This document shows, piece by piece, positions 1 through 9,678 of a DNA stretch of 64,000 nt. Where the stretch lies: assembly GCA_029858305.1 (NCBI GenBank), contig JAOUFI010000005.1:1-64000 (forward strand), read 5' to 3'. Every line of letters begins with the position of its first letter. The stretch's first letter is position 1. Origin of the DNA: Candidatus Thorarchaeota archaeon. Its GTDB lineage: Archaea > Asgardarchaeota > Thorarchaeia > Thorarchaeales > Thorarchaeaceae. Below the pieces are notes generated by a model. That model was not told where the DNA came from. It ran no database searches and saw only the letters and a program-made list of their open reading frames with translations. The position numbers were made by a program, and so were the translations under genes.

Positions 1-719
1 CACCCTATATCATCGGTGGGTATAGTGAGTATGTCTATCTCTCACCAGGTACACACATCATCAAGATTCCGGATCATGTCAGCTTTGATGGAGCTAGTGC
101 AGTTGGTTGTGCGATGCCAACTGCTGTTCATACTGTACTTAGGAGCCCGCTTACTTGGGGAATGAATGTTGCAATTCAGGGCTCTGGTCCAGTAGGTCTA
201 ATGATAGCTGTTATAGCTCTCATCAGTGGTGCCTCCTCAGTCACCATGATTGATCAGGCCAAGAACCGTCTTGAGCTAGCAAAGAAATTCGGAGTCACGC
301 ATACTCTCAATATTGGAGAGACTACCTTGGATGAACGGAAACAGAAGCTGATAGAGATAGCCGGTGGACATGGACCAGACATTGTCTATGAAGCAACAGG
401 TAATGCACGAGCCATACCTGAGGGTATTGAGTTGGTCCGAGAAGGAGGCGCGTACACTATATGCGGACAATACACGGACAGTGGTACCGTCGAAATCAAT
501 CCTCATTTGATGAACAAGAAACATCTTGACATTAAGACAGTCTGGGGCTCTGAAACCCTACATGTCTACAAGGGTGTCAAGACGATTGCTGACAATTATG
601 ATAGGTTTCCGTTTGATGCTCTTGTCACACACAAGTTTAGTCTTGACGACGCTCAGAAAGCTCTAGAGGCGCAAGAGAGTCATGTATCACTAAAAGCGGT
701 TATCCAGCCGCATAGTTAG
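1..719 (+). CDS. Zinc-type alcohol dehydrogenase (MDR family), C-terminal part, cut by window start
   Basis: The reading frame is open from the first bases of the window, so the gene begins outside it and about 240 residues of the C-terminal side are present. The visible part starts in the catalytic-domain motif GGYSEYV and then enters the Rossmann fold, with the nucleotide-binding glycine motif GSGPVGL followed about 20 residues later by an acidic residue in MIDQAKNRLELA, which favours NAD(H). The end has the usual LVTHKFSLDDAQKALEA pattern of medium-chain dehydrogenases. The structural and catalytic zinc ligands lie in the missing N-terminal part, so the substrate cannot be judged; threonine or sorbitol dehydrogenase-like activity is as possible as alcohol oxidation. 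An M24 peptidase follows 19 bases downstream, probably in the same operon. Confidence 0.85.
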   Translation, partial: PYIIGGYSEYVYLSPGTHIIKIPDHVSFDGASAVGCAMPTAVHTVLRSPLTWGMNVAIQGSGPVGLMIAVIALISGASSVTMIDQAKNRLELAKKFGVTHTLNIGETTLDERKQKLIEIAGGHGPDIVYEATGNARAIPEGIELVREGGAYTICGQYTDSGTVEINPHLMNKKHLDIKTVWGSETLHVYKGVKTIADNYDRFPFDALVTHKFSLDDAQKALEAQESHVSLKAVIQPHS

Positions 720-738
720 AGATGAAGGAGATCGACCT

Positions 739-1923
739 ATGGCATCGACAATTGAGAAAGCAAAGTGTAAGCAAGCTCTTGAGCTTCTGAAGGAGTTGGA
801 TCTTGACTCATGGCTAGTGTGGGTTCGAGAAACCTCACAGATGGCAGATCCTGTCTTGGAGCTCATATTGGGTGGGGACCTTGTCTGGGAATCTGCATTA
901 CTCTTTACAAAAGCTGGTGAGAAAGTTGCCATAGTCGGTAACTTCGATGCAGGCGGTCTTGAATCGAGCGGTATCTACGATAAAGTGATTCCATATACCA
1001 AGGGAATTAGCGAGGTTTTGGTGACTGAACTTGCCCGAATCAATCCTCAAAAGATCGGTATAAACTACAGTAAAGATGATGTCGCAGCTGATGGACTAAC
1101 TGTAGGCATGTATGAGATTTTGAAGAACTATCTAAAGAAAACCCCCTACATTGACCGGTTGGTTTCAGCTGAGAGTCTGATTCAGCGTTTGCGTGGACGA
1201 AAGACAGCTGAAGAAGTAGAGTCTATCCGTAAAGCAATCGCTATAACTGAAGAGATATTCCACAATGCGGAAAGCCATGTAAGAGCAGGTCAGTCAGAGT
1301 GTGAGATCTATGACTTCTTTCATTCAGAGATGAGGAAGTATGGAGTCACCAGTGCCTGGAATGATGCTGATAATCCTGCGGTTGATGCAGGTCCAAACAA
1401 GCAATTTGGCCATGCTGGTCCTACAGATAATATGACCAAAGCTGGACATCTGCTACATTTTGACTTTGGAGTTCGCTACAAGGGATACTGCTCTGATATC
1501 CAAAGGATGTTCTTCTTTGGAGAAGAGAAGGACATTCCTAGTGAAGTACAAGAAGCCTTTGTTGCTGTTCGTGATGCGATATTCACAGCCTCCAAGTTCA
1601 TCAGACCTGGTCGTCTTGGTTATGAGGTTGATGCGATTGCACGAGATAGTGTTAGATCAGCAGGCTATGAGGAGTATCAACACGCCCTGGGACATCAACT
1701 TGGAAGAAATGCACATGATGGTGGAGTTCTTCTCGGACCGCAATGGGAGCGCTACGGCACATCTGTTATGGGTCCAGTCGAAATCGGTAATATCTTCACT
1801 CTAGAACTCTATGTTACAACAAAGGATTATGGTCAATTGAGTCTTGAGGAGGATATCGTAGTCACGAAAACAGGATGCCAGTTCCTCACTCGTCGGCAAC
1901 AGAAGCTCATTTGCATCAAGTAG
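739..1923 (+). CDS. M24 family metallopeptidase (Xaa-Pro peptidase-like)
   Basis: 394 residues, the usual length of Xaa-Pro dipeptidases and aminopeptidase P. The N-terminal half is the creatinase-type non-catalytic domain; the C-terminal half has the pita-bread fold. The five metal ligands of the family can be placed: Asp in HFDFGVRY (about residue 242), Asp in GYCSDIQRMF (about 253), His in HALGHQLGR, Glu in FTLELYV and Glu in LEEDIVV. A dinuclear metal peptidase that removes residues before proline in the cytoplasm is the likely role, though creatinase-like hydrolases share the fold. The ATG start has a good ribosome-binding site, AAGGAGATCG. The gene lies 19 bases after the dehydrogenase fragment and runs convergently into the arginine decarboxylase gene. 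Confidence 0.88.
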   Translation: MASTIEKAKCKQALELLKELDLDSWLVWVRETSQMADPVLELILGGDLVWESALLFTKAGEKVAIVGNFDAGGLESSGIYDKVIPYTKGISEVLVTELARINPQKIGINYSKDDVAADGLTVGMYEILKNYLKKTPYIDRLVSAESLIQRLRGRKTAEEVESIRKAIAITEEIFHNAESHVRAGQSECEIYDFFHSEMRKYGVTSAWNDADNPAVDAGPNKQFGHAGPTDNMTKAGHLLHFDFGVRYKGYCSDIQRMFFFGEEKDIPSEVQEAFVAVRDAIFTASKFIRPGRLGYEVDAIARDSVRSAGYEEYQHALGHQLGRNAHDGGVLLGPQWERYGTSVMGPVEIGNIFTLELYVTTKDYGQLSLEEDIVVTKTGCQFLTRRQQKLICIK

Positions 1924-1957
1924 GTTTTTGGAGAACTGATGCCTTCAGAAAGCACAT

Positions 1958-3799
1958 CTAATCTGACATATACGGATCTTCGTCTACATCAATGTCCGCA
2001 TATCCTGCATCTCTAAGAAGATCTTCAATGGACTCTGCTCCTGTAATCCAGGAGATTCCCCAAGTATTATCCTCTTCCAGCCGTAGCTCAACATCTGGTA
2101 GATCACCAAGCAGGTTGTGGTCCATCTCTATGGCATCTTGGTATGCTCCAACTAAAGGAATTACAAAATACGATCCTGGAACATTCTCGAGCACTCCAAC
2201 AGGAATTCCAATACCCATTTTTCCTCTAGGCATTGTCAGAGGCCTGTTGTCTTTCGTGAACCAAACATTCTCGGTATGCTGTCTATAGAAATTAGCTATC
2301 TCGCCATCTGAATCGCATGTGATGTCCACCAGTCTGACAGTACTCTGTGGAAGTTTGTGCAAATCTCGAATTGGTATGACTGGGAAATGTTGTTGAACAA
2401 GAACGTGGTCCGCAATGCTATTGAATACACTGAAGTTTCCTATTACGATATGTTCAGGATACCAGAAATTTCTCTCTAATTTATCAGATACAAATGATGT
2501 AAGTTCCATCTGTCTTAGTTTTGCCCTCACTGCTGCTTCCAGATGCCCAACGACCATTTCTCTCTCAAAGATGAATCCAAGTCCTGCTAGTGTCAATCCA
2601 CCGAAATGCTCATGAAATTCGTTCCAGATTTCAACAATCGCGTCCAACGTTTTGGCATTGTGTATTTTATCTAGATAGGCTTCTTCCTCTACCTGAGTGG
2701 TTTCTGATTCGTATCTACCGCCGGGTGCAGGAAAGACAGACCGAAGTTCGAGTGCATATACAATTATGAGTGATGCAAGTGCTGTAATACCACGTCCAGA
2801 TTCTATCATTATATTTGGTTCTGGATGCTTTATGGATTCACACGCAATCTGTTCCTTGACTCCTGTTATGATATTGCGAGCGTATTGATACATCAGATCT
2901 GGGGGATGCGAGCTGGTATAATCGATAGCCAAGCCTCCTCCAAAATCGATATTCTCTAGGTTTGAGAGTCCCATATCACGAAGTTCAGCATAGAGCTTGG
3001 TCAGAAACTTGCCAAAGCTCGTAAATGCCTCGAGACTTGTTATTTGTGAACCTGCATGTCCGAGAATTGTTTTGACCGAATCTTCAAATCCTGTTTGTTT
3101 CAACAAATCTACTACATTGTAGAGGTCATGTATACTAAGACCAAACTTGGAATCACGTCCTGTTGAGTGTGACCAATGCCCTTCAACACTAAGATAGGGC
3201 TTGATGCGGAGTATCAAGTTGGTACTCTCAGGTTTGAAATACTGTACGACTAAACGAGCTTCATGTAGTGACTCAATTGAGATACCAATATTCCATCCAT
3301 CGTTCACACTCTCTTGGATTAGTTTGAGGTATTCTGGATCTTTCGCACCATTACAAACAATATGACGATGCTTTTCATTCTCTGTCACTGCTTTAATCAA
3401 GAGCAGTTCTGTTTTTGTTCCAGCTTCTAAGCCATACTCCGAATCTGAACGAATCACAGCTGATACAAAATCGCTTCGCTGATTGACTTTGACAGGGTAA
3501 ATTCCAATGAATTTTCCAGCATATTCTAACTCACTAAATACTCTTTCAAACAAAGCTCTTAGTTTCTTGATTTGATAGGTAATCAGTTGGGGGATGCGAA
3601 GAGTAAACGATGATGTATATCCAGCTAAATGTCCGTTTATGCTCTTGACTCTCTGAATCAATTCCTGTAACTCAATTCTTTGGTTAGCTAGTCTAATGCA
3701 GAGATTACCATCCTCAGTGATATCTAGGAAATGAAGGTCATTACGACCTACTCCAAAGACAATCTTTGATTTGTCAACTGACCAAGCCTCTTCTGTCAT
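1958..3799 (-). CDS. speA: Biosynthetic arginine decarboxylase, PLP-dependent (SpeA type)
   Basis: 613 residues, matching bacterial and plant SpeA in length and layout. It converts arginine to agmatine, the first step of agmatine-based polyamine synthesis. The PLP lysine lies in GIYPVKVNQR (K104), the phosphate-binding loop in IDFGGGLAIDY, and the C-terminal catalytic cysteine in VDITCDSDGEI near residue 490; VGAYQDAIEMDHN is another SpeA signature. The frame stays open 60 codons upstream to 3979, but that extension overlaps the Cache gene and has no family similarity; the ATG at 3799 is preceded by AGGAG and gives a normal N-terminus. Most archaea make agmatine with a small pyruvoyl-dependent enzyme, so a SpeA-type enzyme suggests acquisition from bacteria. 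It follows the sensor genes with a 31-base gap and may share their transcript. Confidence 0.9.
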   Translation of the reverse strand: MTEEAWSVDKSKIVFGVGRNDLHFLDITEDGNLCIRLANQRIELQELIQRVKSINGHLAGYTSSFTLRIPQLITYQIKKLRALFERVFSELEYAGKFIGIYPVKVNQRSDFVSAVIRSDSEYGLEAGTKTELLLIKAVTENEKHRHIVCNGAKDPEYLKLIQESVNDGWNIGISIESLHEARLVVQYFKPESTNLILRIKPYLSVEGHWSHSTGRDSKFGLSIHDLYNVVDLLKQTGFEDSVKTILGHAGSQITSLEAFTSFGKFLTKLYAELRDMGLSNLENIDFGGGLAIDYTSSHPPDLMYQYARNIITGVKEQIACESIKHPEPNIMIESGRGITALASLIIVYALELRSVFPAPGGRYESETTQVEEEAYLDKIHNAKTLDAIVEIWNEFHEHFGGLTLAGLGFIFEREMVVGHLEAAVRAKLRQMELTSFVSDKLERNFWYPEHIVIGNFSVFNSIADHVLVQQHFPVIPIRDLHKLPQSTVRLVDITCDSDGEIANFYRQHTENVWFTKDNRPLTMPRGKMGIGIPVGVLENVPGSYFVIPLVGAYQDAIEMDHNLLGDLPDVELRLEEDNTWGISWITGAESIEDLLRDAGYADIDVDEDPYMSD

Positions 3800-3830
3800 T
3801 TTTTGGCTCCTATGTAGCGATGAGAGGATG

Positions 3831-5294
3831 CTATAATTCTTCATCCTCTTTAATTGAATCCAGCATTCCTTGGAACGCACGTGCCAACTCACCAATCTCA
3901 TCATCTTTTGAGATATATGATTGGTCCACCTGCAGATCTTGGGTATCGAGTGGTTGTTCCCTAATTCTTGCCGCCGCATTTCTAGTTGCTAAATCCATTA
4001 GGTATTGCAGTGGTCGGGTTATTGTATTTGAAACAGATACTGCCACAATCCCTGCAATTATGATGCCTCCCACAGTCACAAAGAGGATGAAAGCTGCAGC
4101 CTCCGCGTTTGCATTGAGTATTCTCTGCTGAAGTGGAGGGATTGCTTCTAGAATTTCATCGAGTGGAACTGCGATAGCACAGATGTAGTTTCCCTTTTCT
4201 ACAGGAGTATAAACTAAGATACGTTCTGCACCATCCCGAGTATACTTTAAGGCACCAGACGCACTTGTCGCTGTCATGGTATTGATCTGTGATTGGAGAA
4301 GAGCTGGACTATCATCCTCATTCGCTTCTACATCTATTAGATCAGGAAGTCCTGTAATATATGCAGTATCTGGGACTTCAGGATGAGCAATTACACTTCC
4401 ATCGGAGTTCATCAGAAACGCATAGCCTGTTTCAAGAACTTTGACGTCAATCACTTTTGATCGAATGTCTTCGATTGTGATATCTCCAGAGATAACTGCC
4501 TGGAATTGACTATCCCAGTAGACAGCTCTGCCAATAGATATCAAGAGGACATTATCAAACTCATCATAATACGGTTCGACAAACACAGTTTCTCCTGCTC
4601 CACTCCATATATCGATATACCAGTCCTCGCCACGTGGATCGTAGGGATCAGATGCTCTATCAGCATCAGTCCCTGCGAGAATGCTACCCGGATAGTTAAT
4701 GAATAGACCATCGTCTGCAAAAGCAATGTAGAGCCATCTGAAGGCAAGTTGATCATGAATTGCTTTGAATATATAGTCGATATTCGACACTCGTCCAAGC
4801 TTGTCTGCATTTTCTGATATGTCTGCATAGCTTGAATTATAGTTTGTAGAATCGGTTCCTGCAATATACCAACTACTATAATCCCACGAAACATTGAGAC
4901 CATAATTGGGATCGTAGTGATTGTCCGCTGGGTCAGGTGCTACTGTATCATTCTCAAACAGCAAGTCATAATAGACAGGTCTGTAGGCATAAGTTGAATC
5001 ACTATCAAATAACGCCTCTAGTTCCTTTGCTGCTGCTTCGATCATCCCTTGAGCGCTTGTTAATTTCTGATTGATGACTAAGGCTGTCTTCTGAGCTGTC
5101 TGCTCCATATTCGATTGTATCTGTGTTTCCAGTGCCAAGGAGCTCTGCTCCAACGTGAATCCTCCAATAATATCCACGAAGGTCAAAGATACGAATCCGG
5201 TCACTGAAAGTGAGACCAAAGAGATCACTAAAAAGGTGAGAATGACGTTTGTACGGAATTTTCCTTTCTTCTTTGTTTGAGTTGATTGTGACAT
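3831..5294 (-). CDS. Membrane sensor with double Cache domain and HAMP, no output domain
   Basis: 487 residues. A membrane segment at about residues 14-37 is followed by a large extracytoplasmic region of dCache type, recognisable by VETGYAFLMNSDGSVIAHPE, then a second membrane segment at about 399-422 and a HAMP-like stretch (NTITRPLQYLMDLA through DDEIGELARAFQGML) that ends the protein. In chemoreceptors and sensor kinases HAMP is followed by a signalling domain; here there is none, so the protein must pass the signal to a partner. The neighbouring gene 16 bases upstream encodes a protein with the same Cache-TM-HAMP plan plus TPR and VWA domains, which makes a hetero-oligomer an obvious possibility (inference). 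The ligand is unknown; Cache domains commonly bind amino acids, amines or small acids, and the arginine decarboxylase gene lies just downstream. Confidence 0.8.
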   Translation of the reverse strand: MSQSTQTKKKGKFRTNVILTFLVISLVSLSVTGFVSLTFVDIIGGFTLEQSSLALETQIQSNMEQTAQKTALVINQKLTSAQGMIEAAAKELEALFDSDSTYAYRPVYYDLLFENDTVAPDPADNHYDPNYGLNVSWDYSSWYIAGTDSTNYNSSYADISENADKLGRVSNIDYIFKAIHDQLAFRWLYIAFADDGLFINYPGSILAGTDADRASDPYDPRGEDWYIDIWSGAGETVFVEPYYDEFDNVLLISIGRAVYWDSQFQAVISGDITIEDIRSKVIDVKVLETGYAFLMNSDGSVIAHPEVPDTAYITGLPDLIDVEANEDDSPALLQSQINTMTATSASGALKYTRDGAERILVYTPVEKGNYICAIAVPLDEILEAIPPLQQRILNANAEAAAFILFVTVGGIIIAGIVAVSVSNTITRPLQYLMDLATRNAAARIREQPLDTQDLQVDQSYISKDDEIGELARAFQGMLDSIKEDEEL

Positions 5295-5310
5295 TTTTTC
5301 ATTTTCCTCC

Positions 5311-8169
5311 TTAGTAATCTACAGTCGTTCCTCCCACTTCCAGTTGTGCCATCAGAACTCCAATTTTATCAAAGGCTTTTTCGATATCCATGCGGACATC
5401 AACACTATCAACAACTGACAAGTATTGCCCCTGAGGAATGTTATCACAAATGGACTCAAGCAGTTCCTCAGTTGTCATCTGGCGCCCTGTTGTCGGTGAA
5501 CGTACTTTCTTCTTGTCAACCGGCAGTTTCAATTCCTGACCGACACCTATCACGATTAAATTCACATCGAGATGATTATCCCGAATGAATCCCTCGATTG
5601 TCAAAGGTTTCTTTCTCCTCAGACGGTCATTTTGTGTGATGATTCCTTCTAACGCGTCCAGGGAGTAGGTGTCGGAGCTATTATCCTGACCATCTGTTAG
5701 GGCAATCACCCATCTATGTTCACTCGACTCGATTTTATTCAACTCCTCAAGAGCTCTTCCAAGCGCATCATAGAATGCGGTCGAATAATTCGGATACTTT
5801 AAGGCATCAAGAGCTTTGAAAATGGGGCTGTTTTCTTCATCGTATTCTCCTTTTATTGTGAGAGGGAGAATCTCACGATATGTGGAGTTGAATATGATTA
5901 TTGAAACTGCATCCTGCGGATTCACCTGGCTATGTAGAATTTCCTTTGCTCCAGTTACAGCCGCCTTGATTCGTTGCTGCGCCTGCATACTACCTGAATA
6001 ATCGATTACAAAAGTGACGCTCTTCTTGTAAAGAATGGACCTTCTGAGCTTCTCTGCCCGCCTTCGGACGTCATGACTCGGTTTGTTCAACTGGTCTAGA
6101 ACATCGGCAAGTCTCTGCATAGCAAAGACAACGAGCCATAGCTCATCAGTGCTTTCACCGAACTTGATTGCATCACTATAGGATTTTTCCGCCTTCTTCC
6201 AGTTCCCTTGAACTTGAAAGAGTTCGCCCTGATGGTAATTGATATACGCCAAACTTCGCTCGTAACCAATAGATTTAGCTGTTCCTTCTGCTTCACTGAA
6301 ACGAGATTGAGCCTGACTATAACGACCATCCTTCATCAGAACCAGTCCCATTGCATCATAACGCCTTGCTAGCCCATAGGAGTTCTTTGTGGTTTCATCT
6401 ATAGCACGAGCATCTTCAAGCAATTTCAAGGCAATATCTGCATGGCCGAGGTCCATTTCAACAAGAGCCATATTATGATGGATGGATGCAATTCGTATCA
6501 TTGCAGCTTTCTCTTCAGTTGTATCATCCTTTGTTTGTTCAAGGATCTTGTTAGAAATGGCTAAAGATTGCTTATAGTAGTCCATAGCATTGGTAGTATC
6601 TCCTCGCTGTCGAAACACATTGCCAATATTCAGAAGCATGGTCTGTTCGCCTGTTTCAATTCTTAATCTCCGACTTATCTCCAACAAATTCTGATAATTG
6701 GCGAGTGCTCTCCTAAGATCGCCTCGAATGAATGCCTGGTTTCCAAATCTCATTGCCTCCTGGAAACTAAGCAGAGCATCTACGGTGGTTCCCACTTCCT
6801 CATACATCGCACCTGCTGTAGTCACTCCTCTTGTAAAGTCCTGTCGTGCCATTTTCTCAACAAGGCGAGTCATTTCGGTTATTGGTTCCACCACTGCTCT
6901 GCCTCTTCTAGAAGAAACAGTTGACACAACTGCCGCTACAACGGCTAACACACCTCCAAGAACTGCGGTGAGGATGAGTGTTCGAGTTGCAACAAGATCA
7001 AGGATACTTGTTGCTGGTGCAATGATATCTGAGTCTGGCACAACAACAGCTAGAATGTAGTCGGTACCCTCAATCTGTTCGAATGCCATGTGCCATGTCT
7101 TTGAGTTCTTTTGATACTCTATTTGTCCGAAATCCTCTACTAAGACCTGGCTCGTCAAGAGACTTCTAAAAGCAACTGCTTCAGGGCTTGTTGTACTACC
7201 AAATTCCAGGATTTCTATTGGTGCAACCTCTTCATCCAAGGATTGCTCTTTGTGAGCTACAACATTAGAGGCAGAATCTAGAATGAACGCATAGCCATTT
7301 GTTGAAACATTTAGACTCAATACCTTGTCTAGCACTGTTGCCATAGTAACATCTGCTGATACTACACCTATGAGTGAACCATTATCGAATCTGACAGGTC
7401 TCCCCATTGAAATTACAAGCCCAACTGGATCCACATAGGGAGCTGTTAAAATTACGCGATCGTCACTCGGAGAAATCGTTGCGACATTTGTATACCAATC
7501 CTGTGCATTCGCATCATAATCAAGGTTTGGCCCATCATAATCAAGAAAATAACTCAAGTCATCAAATGGGTAGTTCTTGAAAAGATGCTGATCAGAAACT
7601 GCAAGGTCATATCCCATGTAGAGCCATTTGTAGTCTTCATTCATCTCATGTAGTGCTTTGAATATATTAATCATATTCGAAGAATAGTCAAGAGCAACCT
7701 GAGTGTTTGGTGAAAAATCATGAGGATCATTATTATTCCATTCAGATCGAGGTATGAAGTAGCAATCTGCAGCAAAGGAGATGAACTCGGAATCGTATGC
7801 ATTAATGATGTCTTCGTCAGTTTCAAACGTACCAAGAAGATCTGACCATTGAGGTTCGTCATTAAAGTCCCAATAGTAGCTATACTGTGGGGTTGCAGAA
7901 ATCCTGTCGTTAAACAAATCCTCACAGTAGGCTTCTAGCATATATACACCATCAATGTAGCTTTGCCATCGCTCTCCGATGAAGAGAGCTGTATCGTTTG
8001 AGAGTCTCTGGAGGTTTGCTAATTCCTCCGCCTTCAAAGCTTCTGCAGCATCACCAGCATTGGCATTGGATACAGTAAATATCTCTCCAACAGATAACGC
8101 TGAAATAACTAGCATTGGTACTAGCGCTACCACTACAAAAGTGACTACGATTCTTTTTGAGATGTCCAT
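5311..8169 (-). CDS. Cache-HAMP membrane sensor fused to TPR repeats and a VWA domain
   Basis: About 952 residues from the ATG at 8169, which has AAAGGA just upstream; a TTG nine codons earlier lacks a ribosome-binding site. Order of parts: membrane segment (6-28), extracytoplasmic double Cache domain with STNGYAFILDSASNVVAHK, second membrane segment (about 395-418), HAMP-like linker (VVEPITEMTRLVEKMAR), at least five TPR-like repeats (about 470-690, with repeated patterns such as ALANYQNLLEISRRL and NAMDYYKQSLAIS), and a von Willebrand A domain (about 715-925) with an intact MIDAS metal site: DYSGSMQ plus ALTDGQDNSS. The layout suggests that ligand binding outside the cell controls a metal-dependent protein-binding module inside. 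No enzymatic domain is visible. It sits between a Cache-only sensor and a beta-propeller protein, all on one strand. Confidence 0.85.
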   Translation of the reverse strand: MDISKRIVVTFVVVALVPMLVISALSVGEIFTVSNANAGDAAEALKAEELANLQRLSNDTALFIGERWQSYIDGVYMLEAYCEDLFNDRISATPQYSYYWDFNDEPQWSDLLGTFETDEDIINAYDSEFISFAADCYFIPRSEWNNNDPHDFSPNTQVALDYSSNMINIFKALHEMNEDYKWLYMGYDLAVSDQHLFKNYPFDDLSYFLDYDGPNLDYDANAQDWYTNVATISPSDDRVILTAPYVDPVGLVISMGRPVRFDNGSLIGVVSADVTMATVLDKVLSLNVSTNGYAFILDSASNVVAHKEQSLDEEVAPIEILEFGSTTSPEAVAFRSLLTSQVLVEDFGQIEYQKNSKTWHMAFEQIEGTDYILAVVVPDSDIIAPATSILDLVATRTLILTAVLGGVLAVVAAVVSTVSSRRGRAVVEPITEMTRLVEKMARQDFTRGVTTAGAMYEEVGTTVDALLSFQEAMRFGNQAFIRGDLRRALANYQNLLEISRRLRIETGEQTMLLNIGNVFRQRGDTTNAMDYYKQSLAISNKILEQTKDDTTEEKAAMIRIASIHHNMALVEMDLGHADIALKLLEDARAIDETTKNSYGLARRYDAMGLVLMKDGRYSQAQSRFSEAEGTAKSIGYERSLAYINYHQGELFQVQGNWKKAEKSYSDAIKFGESTDELWLVVFAMQRLADVLDQLNKPSHDVRRRAEKLRRSILYKKSVTFVIDYSGSMQAQQRIKAAVTGAKEILHSQVNPQDAVSIIIFNSTYREILPLTIKGEYDEENSPIFKALDALKYPNYSTAFYDALGRALEELNKIESSEHRWVIALTDGQDNSSDTYSLDALEGIITQNDRLRRKKPLTIEGFIRDNHLDVNLIVIGVGQELKLPVDKKKVRSPTTGRQMTTEELLESICDNIPQGQYLSVVDSVDVRMDIEKAFDKIGVLMAQLEVGGTTVDY

Positions 8170-8232
8170 TTTCCTTTTCTCACCCGTGACTTTCAATTGT
8201 CATTGTAATCATCAACATTTGATCCCTCATAC

Positions 8233-9678
8233 CTATCCAGTCTGAGCTTTCAGCTCATTGATTAATTTATCAGCAAAATACTTGGCATCCATCTTCTCAC
8301 CTAGTATGAATAGATCACCTTCAAGGGTTCCTTGAACAGTTTCTTCACCAAGTAGAATAATTAGAGTTCTACGAAGAATCGAGCGATCTACACCTGTTTC
8401 CTTCTCCAAACGTGCTACATCGACACTATCTGTTCCTCTAAGGAGGTTTAGTACTGTTGCTTGAACATTCCTGATATCTTTCTCTTCCAGCTTTACAAGT
8501 TTTTTCCGTTTTTTAGGCTCTGTCCGGACAAATATATTGCCATCTAGATGCCCATCAATATCTTCACTCTGAATCATCGCTTGCAAGCTTCGTTTCAAGT
8601 TGTACGCAGCAGGTCTAGGAAGAGTTTTTCGAAGTATCCGATCCAAATCCTTCAGTTTGATTTGGTTATGCTTCGAAGTGATTGAATCAATACTCTCTTG
8701 GATATACTCCTCAATGACATATTCTTCTATCATCTGGAGCGGTGCTCCGCATGATGCACACTTTGGCGCTTCTGGAGATGTTGGCGCCCCGCAGTTACCA
8801 CATTTGACAGCTCTGCGATAGAGAATCTCTTTCGTCGAACCAATTTGCTGTAGAATCACTCTTTCGCTCCTTGATGCTTTTCCTGATTCTTCTACTTCCC
8901 AGAAACTGAGTTTGTTGTCTTTCGTGCTCACTACAAGATATGCAATGTTTGAAATTTCATCAGGTATGCCTGTCGCCATTGCCCTCGGGACGTCACTTTC
9001 ATCAATTCTGGCAATTTCATTCCCGTCAATATCCCAGATTCGAAGAGTCATTGATAAATCTCCCGTGACAAAGAGCTTGCGATCTTCGAAGGAAAGAACT
9101 GCAAAGACAGTGATTTTGTTTCCCAATTGAAGTTCACGGAGGAAGTATCCTGCAGCTGTCAGGATAGTGACTTTCCCTGTCTTTTCCGCGATGACTATTT
9201 CAAGTTCAGTATCATTAGTGATGTCTTCAAGCCACACATCTGAAATTGGTTCGTTGACATTTCTAGTGAAGATTGCATCCTTGTCATCATTATAGAGAAT
9301 CACTCGATTGTTTTGTAGAGCAACCACGACTTCAGCTGCGTCATCACCATCAATATCACGAGCATCGCATGCTATTACATCACTCTCAAGAGTTATGTTC
9401 CAAACAGTACTACCTCTATGGTCTACGACTAAGACCTTCTTGCCTACACCACCGACAAGTGAATCCTGACCTTCGCCTTCGAAATCTGCGACTGCTATGC
9501 ATCTGACCTTGCTGCTCCATTTTCGGGTACTCGTAAGAGTACCCTTTGCATCAAACACTCGAAGTCTATCACCATAATCCAACGAGAAGACTTGCGCGCT
9601 TGCATCCCTTCTCTGACGTACATAAACTGAGTAAATATTTGATGCAGTGGGGACACTTGCAACCTCGCGAATCTTCAA
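8233..9678 (-). CDS. Beta-propeller-like repeat protein with zinc ribbon and C-terminal winged helices
   Basis: 481 residues, no signal peptide. The first 275 residues consist of short beta-rich repeats of FG-GAP or WD40-like character (for example VADFEGEGQDSLVGG, DARDIDGDDAAEVVVAL), predicting a propeller. A zinc ribbon follows near residues 290-312 (CGNCG, then CASCG). The rest is helical and carries two likely winged-helix units, the second being VARLEKETGVDRSILRRTL. The combination suggests a cytoplasmic scaffold or regulator rather than an enzyme. The start is a TTG with AAGGTG about 11 bases before it; no in-frame ATG is available upstream. It is the first gene of the minus-strand sensor cluster and is divergent from the histone deacetylase-like gene, with about 66 bases between the starts. 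Confidence 0.75.
   Translation of the reverse strand: MKIREVASVPTASNIYSVYVRQRRDASAQVFSLDYGDRLRVFDAKGTLTSTRKWSSKVRCIAVADFEGEGQDSLVGGVGKKVLVVDHRGSTVWNITLESDVIACDARDIDGDDAAEVVVALQNNRVILYNDDKDAIFTRNVNEPISDVWLEDITNDTELEIVIAEKTGKVTILTAAGYFLRELQLGNKITVFAVLSFEDRKLFVTGDLSMTLRIWDIDGNEIARIDESDVPRAMATGIPDEISNIAYLVVSTKDNKLSFWEVEESGKASRSERVILQQIGSTKEILYRRAVKCGNCGAPTSPEAPKCASCGAPLQMIEEYVIEEYIQESIDSITSKHNQIKLKDLDRILRKTLPRPAAYNLKRSLQAMIQSEDIDGHLDGNIFVRTEPKKRKKLVKLEEKDIRNVQATVLNLLRGTDSVDVARLEKETGVDRSILRRTLIILLGEETVQGTLEGDLFILGEKMDAKYFADKLINELKAQTG

Noticed and set aside
3800..3979. 60-codon upstream extension of the arginine decarboxylase frame
   Set aside because: It overlaps the Cache gene, is unlike SpeA proteins, and the ATG at 3799 has its own AGGAG site.
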